From positions 1-5,039 of the forward strand of contig CAAFWT010000145.1 of NCBI GenBank assembly GCA_900766785.1: a stretch of 5,039 bases of DNA. The letters run 5' to 3'. The first letter of the stretch is position 1, and the number at the start of each line of letters is the position of its first letter. Below the pieces are notes generated by a model. The model saw only the letters and a list, made by a program, of their open reading frames with translations. It did no database searches and was not told where the DNA came from. Shown one piece after another: positions 1 through 5,039 of the stretch. Source of the stretch: an uncultured Paraprevotella sp. Its GTDB lineage: Bacteria; Bacteroidota; Bacteroidia; Bacteroidales; Bacteroidaceae. Both the position numbers and the translations under genes were made by a program.

Positions 1-1
1 C

Positions 2-25
2 GGTTTTGTTGCAGCACCAAGTTAA
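2..25 (+). CDS. Possible 3' end of an upstream gene (very tentative)
   Basis: The frame starting at base 2 reads GFVAAPS and then stops at TAA (23-25). The stop lies 16 bases before a long inverted repeat (42-82) that could terminate transcription, which is the arrangement expected at the end of a rightward gene. Only seven residues are visible, so no product can be named. The frame starting at base 3 also stops here (TGA 27-29), and the frame starting at base 1 stays open to a TAA at 97-99, so the choice of frame is a guess. It may not be coding at all. Confidence 0.15.
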   Translation, partial: GFVAAPS

Positions 26-41
26 GTGAAAATCCTGACAT

Positions 42-82
42 ATGCAAGTCTTTGCAAACAAATGTTTGTCAAGGACTTGCAT
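42..82 (+). terminator. Long near-perfect inverted repeat, possible terminator of an upstream gene
   Basis: ATGCAAGTC (42-50) is the exact reverse complement of GACTTGCAT (74-82). Pairing continues inward through a T51-G73 wobble and TTG/CAA (52-54 with 70-72). After one bulged base (T69), CAAACA pairs with TGTTTG, leaving almost no loop. An RNA would form about 16 to 19 pairs. The wobble is stable only when the + strand is transcribed, which mildly favours a rightward RNA. The sequence after the stem is AT-rich (TTATAACAAATAATT) but is not a clean U tract, so termination is likely rather than shown. The near loop-free symmetry would also suit a protein-binding operator. Confidence 0.45.
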
Positions 83-192
83 TTATAACAAATAATTAAG
101 CTGCGAATTTAAGGTATATATATAATGTATCCAAATATTCCAGGTTAGCAGCAACCCCCAGGGAGCAGTTACGAATCACAGTCCCCAGGACA

Positions 193-205
193 TGCCTTCC
201 AGGCA
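193..205. repeat. Twin hairpin, copy 1
   Basis: TGCCTTCCAGGCA is the core of a 5-bp hairpin (ATGCC 192-196 with GGCAT 202-206). It differs from the copy at 262-274 by a single base, and that base lies at the loop edge, so the stem is kept. On the minus strand the loop reads TGGAA, placing a GGA in the loop. Confidence 0.6.
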
Positions 206-261
206 TCATCTGTGACAGACCAACCATATCCGAGGGAGTTGCCTCTGGTTGCTCAAGGCAG

Positions 262-274
262 TGCCCTCCAGGCA
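262..274. repeat. Twin hairpin, copy 2
   Basis: TGCCCTCCAGGCA is the core of a 5-bp hairpin (GTGCC 261-265 with GGCAC 271-275). The outermost pair is G-C here and A-T in copy 1 (192/206), which is a compensatory change preserving pairing. The minus-strand loop is TGGAG, again with GGA in the loop. Confidence 0.6.
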
Positions 275-330
275 CAGGAGTTCTTGCAACGGAATTTTGA
301 TACATAAGTCTTCCACCCATACGTCCAAGG

Positions 331-354
331 ATCTGCCATCAGTCAATGGTAGAT
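331..354 (+). other. 9-bp intergenic hairpin
   Basis: ATCTGCCAT (331-339) pairs with ATGGTAGAT (346-354) around the six-base loop CAGTCA. One pair is G335-T350, a wobble on the + strand but a C/A mismatch on the minus strand, so the fold is slightly better in a rightward RNA. No U tract follows on either strand, so this is not an obvious terminator. It lies between the structured element and the leftward promoter candidate, and would fall in the leader of any transcript from that promoter. Confidence 0.4.
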
Positions 355-394
355 GGATACCGCTATGGCTTCAGGGTTGTTAATAAAAAGGAGC

Positions 395-426
395 CAAACG
401 AACAATATCCTAATTATTGTAACAAA
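395..426 (-). promoter_or_regulatory. Candidate leftward Bacteroidetes-type promoter
   Basis: Read on the minus strand, TTTG (426-423) is followed by 20 bases and then TTCGTTTG (402-395). The Bacteroidetes primary sigma pattern is TTTG near -33 and TAnnTTTG near -7; this match has one deviation (T for A at the second position) and normal spacing. Transcription would begin near base 388 and run left through the hairpin at 331-354 and the structured element at 125-305. No convincing protein lies in that direction within the window, so a leftward non-coding RNA is the simplest use. The motif is short and could arise by chance in AT-rich DNA. Confidence 0.3.
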
Positions 427-442
427 AATGTAACCAATATTT

Positions 443-472
443 TTTGTATTTGAAAAACACTACATATATTTG
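443..472 (+). promoter_or_regulatory. Probable promoter of the large surface-protein gene
   Basis: TTTG (443-446), an 18-base spacer and TATATTTG (465-472) match the Bacteroidetes pattern TTTG / TAnnTTTG in all conserved positions, with spacing slightly short of the common 19-21. Transcription would start near 478-480, giving an untranslated leader of about 50 bases. AAAGGA at 494-499 resembles a Shine-Dalgarno core but is 32 bases from the ATG, too far to act. The bases just before the start are A-rich (ACAAACAAAAACATC), as is usual for Bacteroidetes genes that initiate without Shine-Dalgarno pairing. Confidence 0.6.
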
Positions 473-531
473 CAGCTGATATAATAAATATCTAAAGGAC
501 AATCATATTATTAACAAACAAAAACATCGTT

Positions 532-597
532 ATGAGAAAAATCCACATTTTACTGATTATGTTGGTTTGTCAACTTATCAGTTTGGGATCATTTGCT
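532..597 (+). other. Signal peptide of the surface protein
   Basis: Residues 1-22 have a charged start (MRK), a hydrophobic core rich in L, I, V and M, and a SFA site followed by Q. This is the usual form of a Sec signal peptide in Bacteroidetes, where cleavage often leaves an N-terminal Q. It supports the choice of start codon and export across the inner membrane. Confidence 0.85.
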
Positions 598-3500
598 CAA
601 AAGCTCTCTGCCCTGACAGGTGCTTATGGTGATCCGTTGATTACCGATGCTGCCCAATTGTCCAGCAATGCATCTGACGAGCAGGAAGGACTTCACATTG
701 AGTACTTGATTGACGGACTCGAGTCCACCTTCTGGCACAGTGACTGGCACGGGAAGGTAAGTGATCCTCATTACATCCAGGTAGCACTGAATGAACCCTT
801 GACCGAAGGTTACATCGTGATGTACATGCAGCGCCGTGAAGTCAACAACGGCAACCACCTGGAGGAGGTGAAGATGACAGCCAGTGCCGATGGCGAGACA
901 TGGGAAGACCTGGCTGAGTTTACTCTGGGAAATGCGGTTTCTCTGGCTGAAGTGGTGAGCGAACCTATTCCCATCCCCGAGGGTAAGTCCTATGCTTACA
1001 TCCGCGTCATCAACAACAGTGCCACTCAGAAATTCTTCCATGCGGTTGAGTTTGAGCTCTACAATCCAAAGGAGTTTGATCTGGTCTGCGACATTCTGGA
1101 CAAGATACTCACCAAGTACAACGACTATCTGGAGTGCACCTATGAGGTGCTGAATGTGGGTACGGAGTTCGGTCAGTTCACCGACACAGAGAGTGCAGAC
1201 AAGATTATTGCCTCGCTTGATAACGTGATGAATATGATTTCAGGTGTAACCCCTGTGCCTGAGACCATCGAGGAAGCACAGGCCATCAGCACAGAGATAG
1301 ACGAAGCCTTTACCAAGTTCTGGGCCAGCGAGGTGCTCTATAAGCTGCCTGCCAATGGCTATTACCGTATCATTGCCAACCTGGCCTACAAGGAGGAGAT
1401 TACCGAAGGCGAAGGCGAAAACATGCAGATTGTGGAGACCAACTACATGAAGAAGGCTCTCTTCTGCGGTACCGACTTGAAAGGTATGTGGGGTAACGTG
1501 AAGGAGGATATGGCCAACTACGTGTGGAAACTCACCGAGAATGAGGACGGCACCATCGACATGTACAACGTGGGTATGGAGGCAAGATTCAGCATCGTGG
1601 CCGAAAATGCCAAATTAGCTGAAGACGGCGACAAGCAGATGATATTTGACTTCGCAGGAAACGAGGATGGCAACACCATCATCTACATCCGTGAAGCATC
1701 CACAGAGCGCGGAGCAAGCAACTACATACACCAGTGGTATCACAACAAGGGTACCCAGAAGGAGGACAAGCCTCTGACCGTATGGAAAGGTACATTCGAC
1801 ATGGGTGCTCCCTATGATACCGACAAGGGTACCAGTGAATGGTATCTGGAACCTGTCAACGAAGAGGACATACAGGCTCTGGTAGATGCTTTTGCGCCCA
1901 TCAAGAACCATGATATACTGGTGGAACAGAATGCAGCACTTCGCGCAGAGGTCAAGGAAGCTATCTTCAAGGCTAAGGATCAGTTCCAAGTGCCTCTCCT
2001 CACCTCAGGCGAGCAGATGTCTTCCATCTGGAGTCAGAACAGAGAGGGCAACAGCGACGATGGCGGCAACCTGATTGATGGGGTGCTCATCGATGGTAAC
2101 GCCACCACCTACTGGCACAGTATCTGGCAGAACAAGGAAAACTTCCCCGAGCTGACAGGCAATCCCTACATTCAGATTGCCGACATGAGCGAACTGGTGG
2201 GTGAAGCATTCCTTTACGTAAAACGTCGTACCACGGAAAATGGTCACTCTGTGGAATACACACTCATGGGCTCCAACGATCCTGAAGCTCCCGAAGAAAA
2301 CTGGGATACCCTGGCCGTAGTGCCCCTGGGCAATGCTAGCAGCGGACAGGAATACACCTCACCCATCATCAACGTAGGTAACACACCTTATTCATATATA
2401 CGCATCTACAACACCAACAGCAGTGTTGATTATATGCATGTTGCCGAGTTGCAAATATATAAGATGGTGGACAATCCCAACTCTCAGTTCGTGGCTCTCG
2501 GAGAACTTGCCACCAAACTGGAGAATACTTATCTAACAAACTGTGCTGTGGAGGATGATGATATCACCTTGGAAATATACAATGCACTGAAAGATGCTTA
2601 CAATGCTTTCCGCAATGGTATGTGCGATCCCACAGCACTGCGCTCTGTCCTGGCCAAGTATGCCACCACAAGCCTACTGATGACAGAGGGTACCAATCCG
2701 GGACAGTGGTCAAGCACCCAGGAATTTGAGACCTTCAACAATCTCTACAAGGAGGCTGAAGCCTACAACACCTCTGGCACTTACACCCAGGCACAGCTGG
2801 ACCGCTATGCCATAGAGATTCCTCTGGCTGCCGCCAACTTCATGGCATCTGCCAATGCGCCCAAGGCCAACACCTGGTACCGCATCAAGTTCCCATCAGA
2901 GGAGTTGTATGACAAGTTCAGTTGGGACAAGTTCAATGCTTCTGACGAGAACGAGGATACCAAGGCTCCCCTCTATGACAACTACCTCTCTCCAGGTTAC
3001 TACGTAGAGAGCGAAGAGGTTGCTTACTTTGACTACTTTACGACACCCACTGAGGATATACGTGAAGGATCCACACTGTGCTCATTCGAAAACAGTATGC
3101 TCGAGGATGATCCTGATGCCTCCATGTTCCGCTTCATCGAGGTAGAAGCTCCCTTGTCTCCTATCTACGAATTCCAGACTGTAATGAGCAATGCTCGTCA
3201 AGCTATCAAGTTGGCAGCCAATATCACTGTAGGCGAGCCCCTCATCAAGGATGCCAAGCAGCTGTCAAGTAATGCCAGCGACCAGGCAGAGGGTAAGTTC
3301 ATCGAGTATCTGGTGGACAACAATATCGGTACCTTCTGGCACAGCGACTGGCATGGTGCAGCAACCGCTCCTCACTATCTGCAGGTATCCTTCACAGAAC
3401 CCGTTTCAGGCATTATCGAAGTGGATATGACCCGCCGTCAGGGTGCAGCCAATGGTGATGTACTCAATATGTACGTAACCGCCAGCAACGATGGTGAGAA

Positions 3501-4806
3501 CTGGGATAAGATTGGTTACATCTATCTGCCCTTCGTCAATGCAGGCGAGCAGGTTTACTCCACTCCTGTTGACCTAAATGGTTCTTACACCTACCTCCGC
3601 TTCACGCTCACTCAGAGTAGAGGTGACGATAAGAACTACGACCCCTTCGGTGAAGAGCGCACATACTTCCACGCTGCTGAGTTCCAGATTCGTCCTGTGA
3701 CTGTGACTGGCGCAAGCGAGAATGTAATTGCCTTGAACAACGTTATGAGAGAAGTAAACAAGGTGCTCGTCAAGGATCTCACTGACACTGAGTACACCAC
3801 TCTGGTCACTGCTTACAACGCTCTGCAGAAGGAACTCAATGCCACCAAGGCCATCGTTCCCGCAGCTCCCGAGAAGATCAAGCGCTATGCCATCCAGCAG
3901 AAGACCACTGGCCTCTTTGTGAATGCCAAGGCCAAGAACGACAGAAACGTTACTCTGCAGCTCACTCCTTCCATCATCACTCACTCTGCCATCGGTTGCG
4001 GTGAGAATGCTATGCGCATTGTCAACCTCGACAGCACCTATTGCGCTTACCTGCATGTTCAGAGAAACATCCACCAGCTCGTGACCTGGGATCAGAACGA
4101 CGTGGGAAGCAACTCTGGTCTGATGCTTGAGGAGGTGGAGGAAGCCAACGAAGAGGAGTTCACCTTCACCAAGGATATCGTCTATGGCAAGCTCTATGGA
4201 TGGTGCTATCCTGTATCTATTGCCACCGACAGCGAGGATATGATTCCTTACACTGTGGCTGGTGTTTACACTGATGAGGATAATCTGTTCTATCTGGCAC
4301 TGGATAAGACCCAGACCGTGGAGGCTGGTCAGCCCGCAATCTTCGTATATGGTATGCCTGATGATTACATGGAGCCCACAGAGGATATGCCCGAGGAGAT
4401 AGAGCCCATGACATTCACTCTGAACAGTCAGTTCAACTTCACCGCTGGAACACAGAATGGTCTCGTTGGTAACATCACCGCTGGTCTTGCTCCCCAGGGT
4501 GCTTACACCTTCGTCAACAACACTGTGGCTCTGGTAGAGGCAGAAGCTGGTGCCGCTGTTGCTGGCAATACCTCTTACCTTGACCTGGCAACATGTCCTG
4601 AGATAGAGGCAGGCGAGCACGCTCTGAGCATCCTGCTGGGTGAAAAGCCAACTGGTATCAGCAACACCCTGGAGAAGGTGGCCAAGAGTGGAAACATCTA
4701 CTCTGCTGATGGCAAGCTGGTACGTGCTAACGGCACACTCAACGACATGCAGAAGTTGGGTAAGGGCATCTACATCCTCAATGGTGTAAAGGTTCTGGTT
4801 AAGTAA
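532..4806 (+). CDS. Secreted surface protein with three F5/8 type C (discoidin-like) domains and a sorting-type C-terminal tail
   Basis: This intact 1424-residue protein probably binds glycans or host/plant material at the cell surface; I see no enzymatic domain. It starts at an ATG followed by RK and a hydrophobic stretch, with signal peptidase I cleavage likely after SFA (A22). C13 lacks a lipobox (MLVC), so it is not an obvious lipoprotein. An in-frame TAA at 493-495 lies upstream, and a start at M10 would damage the signal peptide. Three F5/8C (PF00754/CBM32-like) domains lie at about 35-178, 488-644 and 903-1056, marked by FWHSDWHG (67-74), YWHSIW (527-532) and FWHSDWHG (935-942), with later RR and FHAxEF or MHVAEL strands. 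Helical linkers follow each one (about 179-265, 645-770, 1057-1105). Beta-rich segments then open with YYRI (277-280), WYRI (782-785) and RYAI (1118-1121); a ricin-like trefoil is possible but unproven. The tail, 1388-1424, resembles a type IX sorting domain. It appears monocistronic, with its own promoter and terminator. Sugar specificity cannot be read from the sequence. Confidence 0.9.
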   Translation: MRKIHILLIMLVCQLISLGSFAQKLSALTGAYGDPLITDAAQLSSNASDEQEGLHIEYLIDGLESTFWHSDWHGKVSDPHYIQVALNEPLTEGYIVMYMQRREVNNGNHLEEVKMTASADGETWEDLAEFTLGNAVSLAEVVSEPIPIPEGKSYAYIRVINNSATQKFFHAVEFELYNPKEFDLVCDILDKILTKYNDYLECTYEVLNVGTEFGQFTDTESADKIIASLDNVMNMISGVTPVPETIEEAQAISTEIDEAFTKFWASEVLYKLPANGYYRIIANLAYKEEITEGEGENMQIVETNYMKKALFCGTDLKGMWGNVKEDMANYVWKLTENEDGTIDMYNVGMEARFSIVAENAKLAEDGDKQMIFDFAGNEDGNTIIYIREASTERGASNYIHQWYHNKGTQKEDKPLTVWKGTFDMGAPYDTDKGTSEWYLEPVNEEDIQALVDAFAPIKNHDILVEQNAALRAEVKEAIFKAKDQFQVPLLTSGEQMSSIWSQNREGNSDDGGNLIDGVLIDGNATTYWHSIWQNKENFPELTGNPYIQIADMSELVGEAFLYVKRRTTENGHSVEYTLMGSNDPEAPEENWDTLAVVPLGNASSGQEYTSPIINVGNTPYSYIRIYNTNSSVDYMHVAELQIYKMVDNPNSQFVALGELATKLENTYLTNCAVEDDDITLEIYNALKDAYNAFRNGMCDPTALRSVLAKYATTSLLMTEGTNPGQWSSTQEFETFNNLYKEAEAYNTSGTYTQAQLDRYAIEIPLAAANFMASANAPKANTWYRIKFPSEELYDKFSWDKFNASDENEDTKAPLYDNYLSPGYYVESEEVAYFDYFTTPTEDIREGSTLCSFENSMLEDDPDASMFRFIEVEAPLSPIYEFQTVMSNARQAIKLAANITVGEPLIKDAKQLSSNASDQAEGKFIEYLVDNNIGTFWHSDWHGAATAPHYLQVSFTEPVSGIIEVDMTRRQGAANGDVLNMYVTASNDGENWDKIGYIYLPFVNAGEQVYSTPVDLNGSYTYLRFTLTQSRGDDKNYDPFGEERTYFHAAEFQIRPVTVTGASENVIALNNVMREVNKVLVKDLTDTEYTTLVTAYNALQKELNATKAIVPAAPEKIKRYAIQQKTTGLFVNAKAKNDRNVTLQLTPSIITHSAIGCGENAMRIVNLDSTYCAYLHVQRNIHQLVTWDQNDVGSNSGLMLEEVEEANEEEFTFTKDIVYGKLYGWCYPVSIATDSEDMIPYTVAGVYTDEDNLFYLALDKTQTVEAGQPAIFVYGMPDDYMEPTEDMPEEIEPMTFTLNSQFNFTAGTQNGLVGNITAGLAPQGAYTFVNNTVALVEAEAGAAVAGNTSYLDLATCPEIEAGEHALSILLGEKPTGISNTLEKVAKSGNIYSADGKLVRANGTLNDMQKLGKGIYILNGVKVLVK
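634..1065 (+). repeat. F5/8 type C domain 1 (residues 35-178)
   Basis: This discoidin-fold module begins PLITDAAQLSSNASD and carries YLIDG followed by TFWHSDWHG, then PHYIQV and MQRR. It ends in FFHAVEFELY, the closing strand typical of the family. Over its first 40 residues it is identical to domain 3 at 29 positions without a gap (counted by eye), so domains 1 and 3 are the closest pair. Family members commonly bind galactose-type or amino sugars through the loops around such aromatic residues, but specificity varies. Confidence 0.8.
1993..2463 (+). repeat. F5/8 type C domain 2 (residues 488-644)
   Basis: This is the most diverged of the three modules. It keeps LIDG, TTYWHSIW, PYIQI, VKRR, SYIRIYN and MHVAELQIY in the right order, but has Y for F and I for D in the tryptophan motif, no following HG, and a longer loop (QNKENFPELTG) before PYIQI. 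The binding face therefore probably differs from that of domains 1 and 3. Confidence 0.75.
3238..3699 (+). repeat. F5/8 type C domain 3 (residues 903-1056)
   Basis: It begins PLIKDAKQLSSNASD and carries FWHSDWHG, PHYLQV, MTRR, YLRFTL and YFHAAEFQI. Protein similarity to domain 1 is high while the DNA has drifted at many synonymous positions, so the duplication is old. Compared with domain 1 it has an extra polar insertion near the C-terminal side (SRGDDKNYDPFGEE) before the final strand. Confidence 0.8.
4693..4803 (+). other. C-terminal sorting-type tail (residues 1388-1424)
   Basis: The last 37 residues run NIYSADGKLV, a short variable stretch, then KGIYILNGVKVLVK. This is the two-strand pattern of type A C-terminal signals of the type IX secretion system, and the same form is common at the end of large exported Prevotella proteins. 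It suggests translocation across the outer membrane and anchoring or release at the surface. Whether this organism has a functional type IX system cannot be seen here. The preceding stretch (about 1330-1375, with YTFVNN, AGNTSYLDL and HALSILLGE) looks like the small beta module often found just before such tails. Confidence 0.7.
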
Positions 4807-4859
4807 GTACAGAGACCCTTCTGACAGAACATTGCATAACACGAAACAGCTCGGCTGAA

Positions 4860-4883
4860 CCGGAAGTCTCACTCCGGAAAGTC
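4860..4883 (+). repeat. Short imperfect direct repeat with a small inverted repeat
   Basis: CCGGAAGTC (4860-4868) recurs as CCGGAAAGTC (4874-4883). The same bases also give a weak 5-bp hairpin (CCGGA 4860-4864 with TCCGG 4873-4877). It lies between the stop codon and the terminator, and no function is evident. Confidence 0.35.
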
Positions 4884-4895
4884 AAGCATCTATCA

Positions 4896-4928
4896 AGAGG
4901 AGGCTGTGCGGCAAGCACAGCCTCCTCT
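4896..4928 (+). terminator. Strong hairpin terminator after the large gene
   Basis: AGAGGAGGCTGTGC (4896-4909) is the exact reverse complement of GCACAGCCTCCTCT (4915-4928), giving a perfect 14-bp GC-rich stem with the five-base loop GGCAA. It begins 90 bases after the stop codon. The following bases (CTCTGTTGTCTG) are pyrimidine-rich with scattered U rather than a continuous tract. The position and stability make it the likely end of the transcript, and it may also act on the opposite strand. Confidence 0.8.
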
Positions 4929-4979
4929 CTCTGTTGTCTGATAGGAGATGAAGTGCGTCGGACCTCCCTACAAGAATCG

Positions 4980-5010
4980 TCATTTCATGGCATGATACCA
5001 TCATTTCATG
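4980..5010. repeat. Direct repeat TCATTTCATG, two copies
   Basis: The ten bases TCATTTCATG occur at 4980-4989 and exactly again at 5001-5010, start to start 21 bases, about two helical turns. They lie beyond the terminator and so possibly upstream of a rightward gene outside the window. Spacing near two turns would suit a dimeric regulator, but two short AT-rich copies can arise by chance. Confidence 0.35.
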
Positions 5011-5039
5011 CTGTGTTTGGTTTGAGGCAAAGGGATAAG

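Larger units (their letters stand above)
125..305. ncRNA. Structured intergenic element, candidate non-coding RNA or small mobile repeat
   Basis: The ends of this 181-base stretch pair with each other. ATGTATC (125-131) pairs with GATACAT (299-305), AAA (133-135) with TTT (296-298) and ATTCC (137-141) with GGAAT (291-295). GTT (144-146) pairs with AAC (288-290), GCAG (148-151) with TTGC (284-287), and short helices reach 158/277. That is about 27 pairs, broken only by single-base bulges and mismatches. Inside lie a hairpin at 176-215 (TCACAG/CTGTGA closing an ATGCC/GGCAT hairpin), a hairpin at 240-260 (TGCCT/AGGCA) and a hairpin at 261-275 (GTGCC/GGCAC). A closed, branched fold of about 180 bases suggests a structured RNA; the size resembles 6S RNA, but I recognise no family motif. 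Wobble pairs do not settle the strand. A MITE-like element with imperfect terminal inverted repeats is the main alternative, although I see no target-site duplication. A 74-codon open frame on the minus strand overlaps it and looks spurious. Confidence 0.4.

Noticed and set aside
115..126. TATATATATAAT as a -10 box
   Set aside because: It is an AT repeat with no TTTG-type element at proper distance, and the E. coli consensus is not the rule in Bacteroidetes.
125..305. RNase P RNA, tmRNA or SRP RNA
   Set aside because: None of the conserved signature stretches of these RNAs could be found on either strand.
96..320. Minus-strand open frame of 74 codons across the structured intergenic region
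   Set aside because: It overlaps the terminal-stem structure almost completely, has no recognisable domain or signal peptide, and its residues simply mirror the hairpin repeats (for example the two CCTGGA-containing loops). The leftward promoter candidate could feed it, but a non-coding RNA or repeat explains the stretch better. Conservation of the frame in relatives would revive it.
494..499. AAAGGA as a ribosome binding site
   Set aside because: It is 32 bases from the ATG, well beyond Shine-Dalgarno range, and Bacteroidetes genes commonly lack such a site.
571..573. C13 as a lipoprotein cysteine
   Set aside because: The preceding residues are MLV, without the small residue needed at -1, and a good signal peptidase I site (SFA/Q) follows.
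589..2247. Shorter open frames antisense or out of frame within the large gene (589-1041, 1615-1989, 1886-2074, 2005-2247)
   Set aside because: All overlap the F5/8C-containing frame, which has strong family evidence across the same bases.
3574..4872. Long minus-strand open frame of 432 codons opposite the end of the large gene
   Set aside because: It lies antisense to clearly coding sequence. It stays open because the gene avoids TTA, CTA and TCA codons in that register, and its translation shows no domain pattern.
5012..5019. TGTGTTTG as a -7 element for a following gene
   Set aside because: One conserved base is wrong and no TTTG lies 18-22 bases upstream.

Overview
The window looks like a piece of a Bacteroidales chromosome, most likely Prevotella or a close relative. 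Three things point there. The single large gene encodes a secreted, multi-domain surface protein whose C-terminal tail has the form common in Prevotella and related Bacteroidetes (IYSADGKLV... then KGIYILNGVKVLVK). The start codon has no Shine-Dalgarno sequence at usable distance and sits behind an A-rich leader. The best promoter candidate fits the Bacteroidetes pattern (TTTG, spacer, TAnnTTTG) rather than the E. coli one. Genus-level placement is inference.

Layout: Bases 1-531 carry no gene I can support, but they are rich in secondary structure. There is a long near-perfect inverted repeat (42-82), possibly the terminator of a gene ending just inside the left edge. A 181-base element (125-305) can close on itself through an interrupted 27-pair terminal stem and contains two nearly identical small hairpins. 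A further 9-bp hairpin follows (331-354). Two back-to-back promoter candidates come next: one facing left (395-426) towards the structured region, one facing right (443-472) towards the large gene.

Bases 532-4806 are one intact gene for a 1424-residue exported protein. After a signal peptide it contains three F5/8 type C (discoidin-like, CBM32-like) domains, each followed by helical linkers and beta-rich segments, then a C-terminal tail resembling a type IX secretion sorting signal. No catalytic domain is recognisable, so the best reading is a non-enzymatic, probably glycan-binding or adhesive surface protein. Bases 4807-5039 are non-coding as far as I can see. They hold a strong 14-bp hairpin terminator (4896-4928) and minor short repeats.

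There is only one gene, so no operon or pathway can be read from the window. The two points most worth following up are the structured intergenic element at 125-305 with its leftward promoter candidate, and the three-fold modular duplication in the large protein. I see no defence system, CRISPR array, tRNA, rRNA or recognisable transposase.
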